Source: Salinibacillus xinjiangensis
GTDB taxonomy: Bacteria; Bacillota; Bacilli; Bacillales; Alkalibacillaceae
Length of the DNA: 64,000 nt
Assembly (NCBI RefSeq): GCF_009649735.1
Contig: NZ_WJNH01000008.1
Span: forward strand, 2,058 to 66,057
Direction of reading: 5' to 3'
The notes below the pieces were generated by a model that ran no database searches, had not been told where the DNA came from, and saw nothing but the letters and a program-made list of their open reading frames with translations. Both the position numbers and the translations under genes were made by a program. This document shows positions 48,621 through 58,050 of the stretch, one piece after another; within the stretch, counting starts at the first letter, position 1, and each line of letters begins with the position of its first letter.

Positions 48621-49607
48621 TTACTGGTTAAATTTTTCTGGATACAAGATTTCTGCAATCATTTTTAAGCCCTGTGTAATTCGCGGTCCAGTACGCTCTG
48701 TAATATCAGAATTCAACGCATGAACCTCACCCTCTTGAATGGCCGTAATATCCTGCCATGTTTCCCGCTTTTTCACTTTGTCAACAGCATTCTCGACATA
48801 GTTTGCATAGGTAACAAAAATAACATCCGGGTTTTTCTCGATGACTTCTTCTTCACTAATCTGAGGCCAGCCATCTTGATCTGCCATAATATTGATTCCG
48901 CCGGCCTTTTCTACCATTTCGTTTAAAAAGGTCCCACTGCCAGCTGTAAATAATTCTTCTCCAATTTCTAACCAAACTGTTTTTCGCTCTTCCTCAGGAA
49001 TATCCTCAACTACATTCTCAACCTCTTCTACATCCTTTTTCATGGATGCTACAATTTCCTCTGCCTTCGTTGTCGTACCAGTTGCCTTTCCAACGGTTAA
49101 AATATCCTCATATGTCTCTTCAAGTGTTTGCGCACCAAGAACTAGTACCTTCACACCTTGGTCTCTCATTTGCTGAATAGCTTCTCCATTGTTTACATCT
49201 GCAACGACCAAATCAGGCTCTAGGGAAACAATCTTTTCAAAATTAAGCTCAAACGCCCCCACAGATTCAATCTCCTTAACTTCCTCAGGATAGTTATCAT
49301 TATCGGTCACGCCGACAACTTTATCACCTAAACCTAGACCAAAAACGATTTCTGTTGCACTAGGAATAACCGAAATAATTTTCTCCGGCTCCTCTTCTAT
49401 CGTTACTTCCTCTCCAGAATCATCTGTTATCGTAACCGGAAAACTACCTTCATTCTCAGATGATGAATCAGCTTCTTGTTGATTATTTTCTGATGTCTCC
49501 GAATTGTTCTCTCCTTGCTCTCCTTCATCCGATGAACATGCCATTAATCCAACAGCGACAAATGCAATAAGTACGGCTAATAAAATATGTCGTAATGTGT
49601 TCTTCAT
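48621..49607 (-). CDS. btuF: Cobalamin-binding lipoprotein
   Basis: This 328-residue solute-binding lipoprotein has a signal peptide, lipobox GLMAC and a Ser/Glu-rich linker to about residue 53. The two lobes of a BtuF/TroA fold follow (KIISVIPSATEIVFGLGLGDKVVGV at the start of lobe 1, here given only by its IPSATE core). The upstream riboswitch supports vitamin B12 over iron siderophores as substrate. Confidence 0.92.
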   Translation of the reverse strand: MKNTLRHILLAVLIAFVAVGLMACSSDEGEQGENNSETSENNQQEADSSSENEGSFPVTITDDSGEEVTIEEEPEKIISVIPSATEIVFGLGLGDKVVGVTDNDNYPEEVKEIESVGAFELNFEKIVSLEPDLVVADVNNGEAIQQMRDQGVKVLVLGAQTLEETYEDILTVGKATGTTTKAEEIVASMKKDVEEVENVVEDIPEEERKTVWLEIGEELFTAGSGTFLNEMVEKAGGINIMADQDGWPQISEEEVIEKNPDVIFVTYANYVENAVDKVKKRETWQDITAIQEGEVHALNSDITERTGPRITQGLKMIAEILYPEKFNQ

Positions 49608-49644
49608 TTTCTGCTCCTCCTTATCATAAGTAGAAAAACTAATA

Positions 49645-49681
49645 AAAGCCCCGATTTCCTTAAGTCAGGAAATCGAGGCTT
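49645..49681 (-). terminator. Riboswitch expression-platform terminator
   Basis: The stem AAGCCTCGATTTCC/GGAAATCGGGGCTT is followed by TTTATTA. It lies between the B12 aptamer and btuF and is expected to form when cobalamin is bound. Confidence 0.85.
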
Positions 49682-49736
49682 ATTCACAATATTCGTCAAC
49701 AATCAACAAGGTTTGTGAGCCTTTCCTTTAAACCCG

Positions 49737-49935
49737 AAGGAAATCAGCTTATATAATAAGGCAGGTCTACTGGCTCATGTTCATCGCTTCCTAAATCTTC
49801 CCATCCGAAGACAGTGATTATTTTAGGTTGCTCCCATTTACAGTGGCGGGACCGCGCCGGATTTTCACCGGCTTCCCTATTAAGCAGACAGCTAGCTGCC
49901 CACACCTTATTACACGGCTTATTTAATTTTCATCT
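49737..49935 (-). promoter_or_regulatory. Cobalamin riboswitch
   Basis: The reverse complement carries the B12 box GCCACTGTAAATGGGAG near 49831-49847, the conserved GAAGCCGGTGAAAATCCGG-type core and closing P1 segments. This is the AdoCbl-class layout directly before btuFCD. Ends are approximate. Confidence 0.93.
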
Positions 49936-50001
49936 CCTAATATAATAGGTTTATATGTGAGAAGCGTCAATAGCCTTACATTGTTTTTTCGATTACGAAC
50001 A

Positions 50002-50950
50002 TTATTCGAAGATCGTATTCTTTTGTTGCTTTTCATTTACTGTTAATTGAAAAATATCAGGTCTTGAATAGTGACCCACTGCATCAAAATCAAACTGCGA
50101 TTCGACAATTTTATCAAGATCGATATCTGCATAGATTATTTTTTCTTCTCCAAACACAGGCTCTACAATAAACTCACCTAATGGGTCCACAATACAGCTG
50201 CCACCACGTGTTAATTCATTTGATACCTCTTTAAATTCTTCTCTTGATGCAATTTCATCTGGATACTTATCCTTTGTCGAATATTGGTTACATGATAGGA
50301 CAAAGCATCTTCCCTCAGCTGCTATATGGCGCATGGATGCAAACCATGTATCCCGGTGATCTGCTGTAGGGGCAATATATATTTGGACCCCCTTTGAATA
50401 CATCGCAGCCCTAGCCAATGGCATGTAGTTTTCCCAGCAAATTAATGTCCCAATTTTGCCGTATGGCGTATCAAAAACCGGTATCGTACTTCCATCACCT
50501 TCACCCCAGATTAATCGCTCTGAACCTGTTGGTTTCATTTTACGATGCTTACCCAACAGTTCACCATCGGGGGCAAAAAACAAGGCTGTACAATAAAGGG
50601 TTCCTTGGCTTGATTCACTATCCTTCTCAATCACACCCATGACCACATAAGTTCCTGCCTTTTTAGCTGCTTTCCCGATTTGCTCTGTTTCAGGACCTGG
50701 TACGGTAATTGAATTTTTCCAGTAGTTTAAAAAATCCTTTCTACCTTCTGCTGACCTGCTCCTTACCACCGCACCAAATGACATGCCTCGCGGGTATGCT
50801 GGAATGAATGCTTCAGGAAACACGATAATTTTTTGCATTTTGCTTTCCGGCCTCTTCCAATAATTTTATGGTTTTTTTGACTCCTTTTTCTTTATTCATC
50901 ACTTCAGAACCTGCTTGGACAACAGCGACTTTAAACGGATTTTTCGACAT
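50002..50950 (-). pseudogene. Nitrilase / carbon-nitrogen hydrolase, frameshifted near the N-terminus
   Basis: The gene starts at the ATG at 50950 after GGAA (MSKNPFKVAVVQAGSEV...) and shifts frame in a six-A run at about 50830-50835. Five As would give EAGKQNAKIIVFPEAFIPAY without a break. The rest holds the full nitrilase triad: E in FPEAFIP, K in GKHRKMKPT, C in LICWENYMP. Uninterrupted length would be about 315 residues, of the nitrile-hydrolysing branch. An internal ATG at 50838 would give a product lacking the first strand and helix. It is the last gene of the TRAP operon. Confidence 0.85.
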
Positions 50951-50980
50951 AGACATTTCCTTTCTTTTCCTTTTTAAACG

Positions 50981-51026
50981 AAAAGGCATCAACTACAGCT
51001 TTACGTGTAACTGATGCCATCTTTTA
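50981..51026 (-). terminator. Hairpin between M20 hydrolase and nitrilase
   Basis: The stem GGCATCA/TGATGCC, extended by TTAC/GTA, closes a medium loop and is followed by TTTTCGTTT on the minus strand. It may end or attenuate transcription after the M20 gene. Confidence 0.6.
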
Positions 51027-51042
51027 AGTGTGCATACACTTC

Positions 51043-52227
51043 CTATTCATTCTCATTTAAATATTCTAATGCAAAAGAACTCATTGCTATGATGCCAGTT
51101 GGTATTGCCTTCTCGTCAAAAATAATACCTGGATTGTGTAACGAACGAGAAGACTGTTCGTTCTCATTTCTAGTGCCGAGTCTAAACAACATACCTTCTA
51201 CTTTCTGAAGGTAAAAAGAAAAGTCCTCACCACCTAGGGAAGGTTCAGGGAGATAAACTAGACTTTCTTCACCCAAGTATTGCTTAACAGTATCTGACAA
51301 TTTATCCACTAATTCGGCATTATTAATCACTGGATGACTACCAGGATTAAATTTGACTGTGGCGGTCGTTTTATGTCCACTCGCGATATATTCACTCATC
51401 TCAGCAACACTATCCTTAATGTGATCTCTAGTCTCTGGATCTAGAGTTCTGATAGTACCAGAGACTAATACTTTGTTTGCAATAATGTTATCTGCATTTC
51501 CTCCGTGAATTTGACCAAGTGTAACGACGGCAGAATTCAACGGTGAGAGTTGACGAGATACGATGGATTGTAAGCCCGAAACAATTTGACCCGCAACAGG
51601 AATAGGATCAACACTTTTATGCGGGTGAGCCGCATGACCTCCAGAACCTTTCACTTCAATTTCAAAAGTATCTGTGGCTGCCATAATAGGACCATGACGA
51701 ACACCTATCTGTCCTGCATCAATTAGGGGCCATGTGTGCAAACAAACTATCCGATCGACTTTAGGTTCACTCTCTAAAACACGTTGCTCTATCACAAATT
51801 GTGCCCCTTGCATGGTTTCTTCACCTGGTTGAAAAATGAATTTAACATTTCCTTTGAGAGAATTCTTCTTTCTATCTAAGACTAATGCTGCACCTAGCAT
51901 AACAGTTGTATGAATATCATGACCACAAGCATGCATAATCCCTTCATGTTCAGAAGAAAACTCCAAACCGGTTTCTTCAACAATTGGGAGTGCGTCAATG
52001 TCGGCTCGTAAACCTAATGTATCCCCGTGTTCTTTTCCTCTTAAGACGCCAACGACACCTGTACCATTTTTCAGTTTTTGAAGTTCAATACTGGTATCCT
52101 TAAGCGTATCAATTATCAATTGGGTTGTGTTATATTCTTTCATACTCAACTCAGGTTTTTGATGTATATGTCTTCTTATCTCTATCATTTGATCTAGAAT
52201 TTCTGAAGTAATTGATTGAATATCCAT
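51043..52227 (-). CDS. M20 family amidohydrolase (N-acyl-amino-acid hydrolase type)
   Basis: This 394-residue metallopeptidase-fold enzyme has the metal motifs MHACGHDIHT, PGEE and GGEDFSFY. It is of the ILR1/AmaA/HipO-like group, which cleaves N-acyl, hippurate or auxin-conjugate amides. It lies between the TRAP binding protein and the nitrilase, suggesting that it acts on the imported compound. Confidence 0.9.
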   Translation of the reverse strand: MDIQSITSEILDQMIEIRRHIHQKPELSMKEYNTTQLIIDTLKDTSIELQKLKNGTGVVGVLRGKEHGDTLGLRADIDALPIVEETGLEFSSEHEGIMHACGHDIHTTVMLGAALVLDRKKNSLKGNVKFIFQPGEETMQGAQFVIEQRVLESEPKVDRIVCLHTWPLIDAGQIGVRHGPIMAATDTFEIEVKGSGGHAAHPHKSVDPIPVAGQIVSGLQSIVSRQLSPLNSAVVTLGQIHGGNADNIIANKVLVSGTIRTLDPETRDHIKDSVAEMSEYIASGHKTTATVKFNPGSHPVINNAELVDKLSDTVKQYLGEESLVYLPEPSLGGEDFSFYLQKVEGMLFRLGTRNENEQSSRSLHNPGIIFDEKAIPTGIIAMSSFALEYLNENE

Positions 52228-52263
52228 ATTGTCGCCCCTCTAATGCATGATGTTTATTTAAAA

Positions 52264-52301
52264 ATAAAAAGAGGAAGGTTATATGAAACATATAACCTTC
52301 G
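52264..52301 (-). terminator. Hairpin after dctP
   Basis: The 12-bp stem GAAGGTTATATG/CATATAACCTTC with a three-base loop is followed by T-rich sequence. Such hairpins often protect the abundant binding-protein mRNA and lower downstream expression. Confidence 0.8.
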
Positions 52302-52309
52302 CAATTCTA

Positions 52310-53329
52310 TTAATCTAATTCGGACTGACCAATTTCTGCTACTTGCTTATAAACTTCCTCGCCCCAGACTTCAGTTCCTAGGTTATCACGAACTACTTGA
52401 GTAGCCTCTTTGAAGGCTTCAATGTTTGGATCAATAAATTCAACGCCAGCTTCTTCCATTTCAGCCTTCATATCTGCAGCATTAGCATCTAGTTGTTCTT
52501 GTGCATATGCCTCCCCTTCTTTTGCAGCATCAATGAAGATTTGTTGATAGTCTTCCGGTAAGCTTTGGAAGAATTCGTCATTAACTGTTACAAAAGCTGG
52601 CTTGAACATATGATTAGAATTGATAACATAGTCTTGTACCTCGTGAAAACCGGCTGCATATATCGTTTCAAGTGGATTTTCTTGACCTTCAACAAGCCCA
52701 GTTTGTAACGCATTATATACCTCACCAAAGTCCATAGGAGTAGGATTTGCTCCTAATGCTTCGAAAGTTTGTACATAGTAATCCGTGGCTGGAGCACGAA
52801 CCTTTAAGCCTTCCATGTCAGCAGGCTCTTTAATAGCCTTATTTGCTGAAATTACTCTAGGACCACGAGGTAAAATACCAATATTTCTAACCCCTTGTTC
52901 ACTAATTAATTGATTATTCCATTCTTGACCAATATCTGATTCTAAAACAGCATTCCAATGTTTGTAAGACTTCATCAAGTAAGGTAGAGAAAGATATTCA
53001 ATTTCATCCATTCCAGGATCTCCACTAGACATCATTTCAATTGTACCCATTTTAACTTGCTCCATTTGCTCAACAGTTGAACCTAGTTGGTTTCCAGGGA
53101 ATAGTTCAACCTTTACATTACCATTTGTTTTCTCTTCCACAATTTCCTTAAATTTCTCCATTCCTTGGTAGGCTGGTTCCCCTTCACTTGCCCAAGTACT
53201 ATAAGAGATTTCAAATGTATCTCCTTCACTAGATTCTCCTTCTGAACCACTTGAACTATCAGAGTCTGAACAAGCTGCGACGAATAACATTAGTGCAACA
53301 ACTGCTAAAGTTAGCCATAGTTTTTTCAT
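52310..53329 (-). CDS. dctP: TRAP transporter solute-binding lipoprotein
   Basis: This 339-residue DctP-family protein has lipobox FVAACS, a Ser/Gly/Glu linker, and the carboxylate-binding region PADMEGLKVRAP with R, plus NALQTGLVEGQENP. The ligand is probably an organic acid. It works with DctQ and DctM encoded upstream. Confidence 0.92.
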   Translation of the reverse strand: MKKLWLTLAVVALMLFVAACSDSDSSSGSEGESSEGDTFEISYSTWASEGEPAYQGMEKFKEIVEEKTNGNVKVELFPGNQLGSTVEQMEQVKMGTIEMMSSGDPGMDEIEYLSLPYLMKSYKHWNAVLESDIGQEWNNQLISEQGVRNIGILPRGPRVISANKAIKEPADMEGLKVRAPATDYYVQTFEALGANPTPMDFGEVYNALQTGLVEGQENPLETIYAAGFHEVQDYVINSNHMFKPAFVTVNDEFFQSLPEDYQQIFIDAAKEGEAYAQEQLDANAADMKAEMEEAGVEFIDPNIEAFKEATQVVRDNLGTEVWGEEVYKQVAEIGQSELD

Positions 53330-53432
53330 TTTTCTGTCCCCCTAATTTGAGTTTATCGTTTGAATTTTGAATAAAAGATTACTTGTCTTTTGGAAGGCTT
53401 TAAAATCACCTCCTTTAAATGAATCTATTTTT

Positions 53433-54224
53433 CTATTTAAGTTTCATATTAGACTTTGATACTTTTTTCACTAATTCAACACCGTATTCTGTTAAATAAT
53501 CAACTATTTCTTTTCCTCTTTCTGCTGAAGAATTGGTTGGATTACCTAGAACACCTCGTTCAGAAATCTCCTCCATATTGAAAAATATATTAGCTGAAGA
53601 GTCTCCTAACTTAACCTTTTTAAAGTTACTAACTTCAAACTCTTGCCATTTGTTTTGCACTTCCCAATCTCCCAATAAATCCATTCTCATTTTGTCTGGA
53701 TATAAATAGCTCATAACTGAGGTTAGTGGTTCCCCACCGTGACCAGAAGGATCCTCTTCTTTGTATATTTCCTTTTTCTTTTCAGGGCTAAGTGTCTGCC
53801 ATAAATCAATGGATGCAATCATTACTTTATGGTCTCTTCTAATCTTTCTAGCAACTTGATCTACAGCCGGTCCATTACCCGCATGGCCATTTAAAACAAC
53901 AATTTTTGTTATTCCATGTTCCATTAAACTTACAAATATATCTTCCAAAATTCTTAGCACCGTATCCTGTGAAAGTGATATCGTGCCAGGATACCCTCTA
54001 AAGTACTCTGAGTTACCAAAGGGAATGGTTGGAATATAAAGAGCATCACTATTCTCAGCTACTCGTTTAGCAATTTCTGTTGCGGCTAGATAGTCGCCTG
54101 TAATCGAATGTGGCCCATGCTCCTCCATTGAACCTAAAGGAACTAAAACAACGGGATCCTCTTTAAACGCTTCGTCTACTTCCTGCCAAGTCATTAGATG
54201 TAATGCCTTTTTGTTAGAACTCAT
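53433..54224 (-). CDS. Creatininase family amidohydrolase
   Basis: This 263-residue metal-dependent amidohydrolase has ligands in LGSMEEHGPH, GDYLAA, LNGHAGN and SGHGGEP, all present. Family members open creatinine or cyclic formamide rings. It lies inside the TRAP operon between dctM and dctP. Creatine-degrading partners are absent, so creatinine itself is not supported. Confidence 0.9.
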   Translation of the reverse strand: MSSNKKALHLMTWQEVDEAFKEDPVVLVPLGSMEEHGPHSITGDYLAATEIAKRVAENSDALYIPTIPFGNSEYFRGYPGTISLSQDTVLRILEDIFVSLMEHGITKIVVLNGHAGNGPAVDQVARKIRRDHKVMIASIDLWQTLSPEKKKEIYKEEDPSGHGGEPLTSVMSYLYPDKMRMDLLGDWEVQNKWQEFEVSNFKKVKLGDSSANIFFNMEEISERGVLGNPTNSSAERGKEIVDYLTEYGVELVKKVSKSNMKLK

Positions 54225-54245
54225 TAAAATCTCTCCTAGTTTGTA

Positions 54246-55520
54246 TTATTCAAAAAACAGATCTACAATAAATAGTGTTAAAGAAGGAACAAATGCAATA
54301 ATAAACGCTGTTGCTACTAGTGGGATATACATAGGTAATATTTCTTTTACTAGTTTTGTATACCTTAACTTCGCTATATCCGCAACAATATATAACATGA
54401 TTCCTACAGGAGGTGTAGCTCCCCCAATAGTTAAAGTTAATACCATAAGAACACCAAAGTGGATAGGGTCTACACCAACTTGCATAACTATTGGTGTTAA
54501 TATTGGAGCAAAAACGATAATCGCTTCTGAAGGGAGCATGAACAATCCAATAATTAGCATAAAAATAACCATTAAAGTTAGAATGATATACTCATTCGTT
54601 GAGATACTTAGTATTAAATCTCCTAACTTTTCAGATATTTTTGACATGGTAACAACCCAAGCAAACACTGTCGCGGCAGCAAGTGTAAACAAAATATTAG
54701 CCGTATCAAAACTCGATTTTTTCAAGATTCCAACGAAAGACTTTAAATTAACATTTTTATAGTAGAAAAACGTTACTATAATTCCATATAAAACGGCTAT
54801 CGCCGCTGACTCTGTTGGTGTGAATACCCCACTGACAATCCCAACTACAATGATGATTGGTAGTAATAAGGCAAGAAAACCTGATGAAACAGCACTTCTT
54901 GCCTCCTTAAATGTAGCTCGCTTATATTTTGGATATCCTCTTTTTGCTGCTATAAAATAGGTATAAATCATAAGGGATATGGCTAATAATGCACCTGGAA
55001 CAATACCGGCTATCAACAATGGCCCAATCGGTTGTTGAGTAACAATCCCAAAAATAATTAATGTAATACTAGGTGGAATAATAGGACCAACAATAGAAGA
55101 CGCAGCCGTTATAGCAGCAGCAAACTTTTTATCATAGCCTTCCCTCTCCATTGATGGAATTAAAACAGAACCTAATGCTACAGTATCAGCTGTTGCAGAA
55201 CCTGAAATTCCAGAAAACAATACACTCGCTAAAATATTAACTTGAGCTAGTCCACCCTTAATATGTCCAACAATAACTCTCGCTACGTCAATAATTCGGT
55301 TTGTAATCCCCCCCGAATTCATTAACTCTCCTACGAGTAAGAAGAATGGTACGGCGAGTAATGTAAACGAATCTACCCCCCTAACCATGCTTTGAGCTAC
55401 CATTCCTAAATCGACACCTTCAATAACCAGATAGACTAAGGAGGATAAACCTAACGCAAAAGCAACCGGCATCCCAACTATAATTAACACAATCATTAAT
55501 AGAACTATTAAGAATATCAT
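54246..55520 (-). CDS. dctM: TRAP transporter large permease
   Basis: This 424-residue DctM protein has about twelve helices and the signatures VPFFLLVGELMNSGG and GATPPVGIMLYI. It forms the Na+-coupled channel with DctQ. It overlaps the dctQ stop by four bases. Confidence 0.93.
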   Translation of the reverse strand: MIFLIVLLMIVLIIVGMPVAFALGLSSLVYLVIEGVDLGMVAQSMVRGVDSFTLLAVPFFLLVGELMNSGGITNRIIDVARVIVGHIKGGLAQVNILASVLFSGISGSATADTVALGSVLIPSMEREGYDKKFAAAITAASSIVGPIIPPSITLIIFGIVTQQPIGPLLIAGIVPGALLAISLMIYTYFIAAKRGYPKYKRATFKEARSAVSSGFLALLLPIIIVVGIVSGVFTPTESAAIAVLYGIIVTFFYYKNVNLKSFVGILKKSSFDTANILFTLAAATVFAWVVTMSKISEKLGDLILSISTNEYIILTLMVIFMLIIGLFMLPSEAIIVFAPILTPIVMQVGVDPIHFGVLMVLTLTIGGATPPVGIMLYIVADIAKLRYTKLVKEILPMYIPLVATAFIIAFVPSLTLFIVDLFFE

Positions 55521-56026
55521 TCGTTCACCTCCTCGTTATTTGTATCAAGGTGATAGACTCCAGCTTTAAAATCCTTGATATCATTAATACTTCTCATAAT
55601 GGTGAAAAAGATCATAACTCCTGCTCCAACTGGTGCTGCTACTCTCCAGAAAGAAAACGGTATCTCTAATGCACCTGATTGTTTCAAGTGGGCTACCTTT
55701 ACAACATCCAAGGAGGTGAGGATTAAAATGACTAAGAAGATCATAATAATAATTCTCATAATGAATGTTGTGATTAAGTGCACTCTCGGTGACATATTTT
55801 CCTGTAACATATTTACAGCTAAATGTTTGTCATCAAAAGATACAACCCCTACCCCCAAGAATACTACCCATACTAGTAATAACCTGGATAGTTCATCAGT
55901 CCACGTTAGTGGGCTATCTAAAACAAACCTGAAAAATACCTGTAATAAGGTCACAACTACAATAACTAAAAGTAGAAAGCTACAAAGATAACGTAAAAAA
56001 TATGCTAAATCTCTATGCCTTTTCAC
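55517..56026 (-). CDS. dctQ: TRAP transporter small permease
   Basis: This 169-residue DctQ protein has four helices and the family motif TWTDELSRLLLVWVVFLG. It lies directly downstream of the GntR regulator. Confidence 0.9.
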   Translation of the reverse strand: MKRHRDLAYFLRYLCSFLLLVIVVVTLLQVFFRFVLDSPLTWTDELSRLLLVWVVFLGVGVVSFDDKHLAVNMLQENMSPRVHLITTFIMRIIIMIFLVILILTSLDVVKVAHLKQSGALEIPFSFWRVAAPVGAGVMIFFTIMRSINDIKDFKAGVYHLDTNNEEVNE

Positions 56027-56064
56027 TTGGACCCCCCCTTTATTTGGTTCGCTACTATGTTTAT

Positions 56065-56772
56065 TTAATACTCAAAGTTCTGGCCTTCTCTAGAAAACAT
56101 CACTTTATATGGCCAATCTTTTGCTTTCACATAATATTCAACGTATTCGACAGGCTTAAAATCTTTGTCATACGATATTCTCGACACCTTTAAAAGGGCT
56201 TCTCCTAGTTCAACTTCTAGCAGATTCGCTAAATATTTATCTGCATTGATAGCAACCAATTCCTCATTTACATACTCAAAATTTATCCCAAGCACCTGAG
56301 AGGCGAATTGTCTCATATATAAAATATCTCCGGCTTGTTTTATTTTCTCCATTTCAACATCTACATAATAATGATTTAGTAGAAAAATAGGATTATTATT
56401 TTCTTTTCTTAATCTAGTTACTTTGATGACTGGAGTCTCAGGCTCAAGCTTCAGTTTATTTGTAATATGCTCTTCTACAATAGCCTTGGAAACATCGATG
56501 GTATTACATTCGAGAACACTTGCTTTCGTTTTAAAGTGTGAGCTAAACCCTCCCATTGGTGTCCATGGTGCAGAAACGGAATTTTCAGCGACAACTGTAC
56601 CTTTACCAGGCTTTCTTTGAATGAACCCCTCATTTTGGAGTCTACCCAATGCCACTCTTATCGGGGCTCTACTCACGCCGTATATTTCTTGCATTTCATG
56701 TTCGGTGGGAAGTAAATCACCGACAGAATAGTAATTCGACTTTATTTTTTGATAAATATCATTAAAAATCAT
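56065..56772 (-). CDS. GntR-family (HutC/UTRA) transcription regulator
   Basis: This 235-residue regulator has an N-terminal winged helix (LLPTEHEMQEIYGVSRAPIR) and a C-terminal UTRA effector domain (VIKVTRLRKENNNPIFLLN). It is the first gene of the TRAP operon and its likely regulator. The ATG has no ribosome-binding site. Seven codons upstream an ATA stands 7 bases after GGGGGTG and would add the missing KQPLNA segment of typical GntR N-termini. Confidence 0.88.
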   Translation of the reverse strand: MIFNDIYQKIKSNYYSVGDLLPTEHEMQEIYGVSRAPIRVALGRLQNEGFIQRKPGKGTVVAENSVSAPWTPMGGFSSHFKTKASVLECNTIDVSKAIVEEHITNKLKLEPETPVIKVTRLRKENNNPIFLLNHYYVDVEMEKIKQAGDILYMRQFASQVLGINFEYVNEELVAINADKYLANLLEVELGEALLKVSRISYDKDFKPVEYVEYYVKAKDWPYKVMFSREGQNFEY

Positions 56773-56928
56773 TGCATTCAGCGGCTGTTTTATTTTCCCT
56801 CACCCCCTGGATTTCTTATGTACTAATATTTAACAACTTTGTTATTACAAAGTATCTTTTTTGTATCTTATCGTTAGTTATCTAAATTGTCAATAAATTT
56901 TTTAAATTTATATTAATTTTAAAAATTA

Positions 56929-56961
56929 AAAAACACCACACAAACTAATGTGTAGTGTTTC
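56929..56961 (-). terminator. Terminator of the MBL-fold gene
   Basis: The stem AAACACTACACA/TGTGTGGTGTTT is followed by TTTAATTT on the minus strand. Confidence 0.8.
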
Positions 56962-56980
56962 TTTATATAATTAGATTCAT

Positions 56981-57931
56981 CTATTTCAATAAATAATCCA
57001 CAATCCCCATGGCACACACCTGCATATCTACATTGATATATTTAAAGACATCATCATCTTGGTCAATGCCCTTTTCAGCTAAAAATTCAGTAACTGACCG
57101 GAGTAGCTCATTTGAAACAGCACCTACTTTTTCATCCAACGAACTATCAGGTTTTTCCTCCATCACCTTTTTTCCTGCATCCACAAATTTAGGCAGCCAA
57201 TACCAAATTTGTTCATAAATCAATTGCGGATTTTCTGTACGGCCATAATGACCAAAAAATATTTGGTCCACATTTAGATTTTTGATTTTTTCCAGTGAAT
57301 TCAACATTGCATCTGGATCAAATTGATTGGGTGATGTAGACGGTAACACAAATTCAAAGCCGTTTGTTTTTGTTTGAGGATAATATACTCCAATAGTATC
57401 CCCTGTAAAAACACCATTACTAACTGGGTCGTAGATAGAAAAATGATGCTTGGCATGTCCTGGTGAATCTATAAAAGTTAAGGTGCGATTCTCTCCAATT
57501 TGAAGGGTTGCCCCATCTTCCTTTGTAATTAATCGCTCCTCAGGAACTGGCACAATAGGATCAAATAGTTCATCAAATTGATCTCCATATACCGCCCTCG
57601 CTCCCGCAATCAATTTAGAAGGATTCGCCAAATGACGTTTTCCCTTTGGATGGACCACCACTTTCGCATTCGGACATTTTTCTAATAATAGTCCAACCCC
57701 ACCCGCATGATCTAAGTGAATGTGGGTTACGATGATATATTTTATGTCCCTTGGGTTAATGCTTAAACTCTTTAATCCCTTTAGCAAATAAGGAATGGAG
57801 GGGCTTGCACTCGTTTCAACAATAGTTAAATCCCTCTCATGGAACAAATAAGACCCTGTCCTCTGCTCCATCCCTAAATCATAAACATCTGTTAACGTAA
57901 TTTGTTGTCCCAAATCAATTGTCTTGGACAT
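56981..57931 (-). CDS. Metallo-beta-lactamase-fold hydrolase
   Basis: This 316-residue protein has the zinc motif THIHLDHAGG, a histidine in DSPGHAKHHFS and D in VFTGDTIG, followed by an FGHYG histidine. It is of the thioesterase/glyoxalase II-like branch; substrate unknown. It has its own terminator before the GntR gene. Confidence 0.86.
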   Translation of the reverse strand: MSKTIDLGQQITLTDVYDLGMEQRTGSYLFHERDLTIVETSASPSIPYLLKGLKSLSINPRDIKYIIVTHIHLDHAGGVGLLLEKCPNAKVVVHPKGKRHLANPSKLIAGARAVYGDQFDELFDPIVPVPEERLITKEDGATLQIGENRTLTFIDSPGHAKHHFSIYDPVSNGVFTGDTIGVYYPQTKTNGFEFVLPSTSPNQFDPDAMLNSLEKIKNLNVDQIFFGHYGRTENPQLIYEQIWYWLPKFVDAGKKVMEEKPDSSLDEKVGAVSNELLRSVTEFLAEKGIDQDDDVFKYINVDMQVCAMGIVDYLLK

Positions 57932-58050
57932 GGATAACCACCTCTTATGTAATAGATTGGTAATATACTATTTCGATTTGGAAGGGGGTATACCCTTTTT
58001 TATGTGAAGAAGAAAAGCCTGAGAGGGCGTTCTCCTGTGTCCTGTGGATA

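Noticed and set aside
49737-49935. An unusual riboswitch variant before btuF
   Set aside because: The B12 box, core and terminator follow the common cobalamin riboswitch; nothing novel seen.
53433-54224. A creatinine-degradation pathway
   Set aside because: Only the creatininase-family gene is present; creatinase and sarcosine oxidase genes are absent nearby, and the family has other substrates.
54211-54762. A 183-codon plus-strand frame opposite dctM
   Set aside because: Hydrophobic antisense shadow of a membrane protein gene; no ribosome-binding site.
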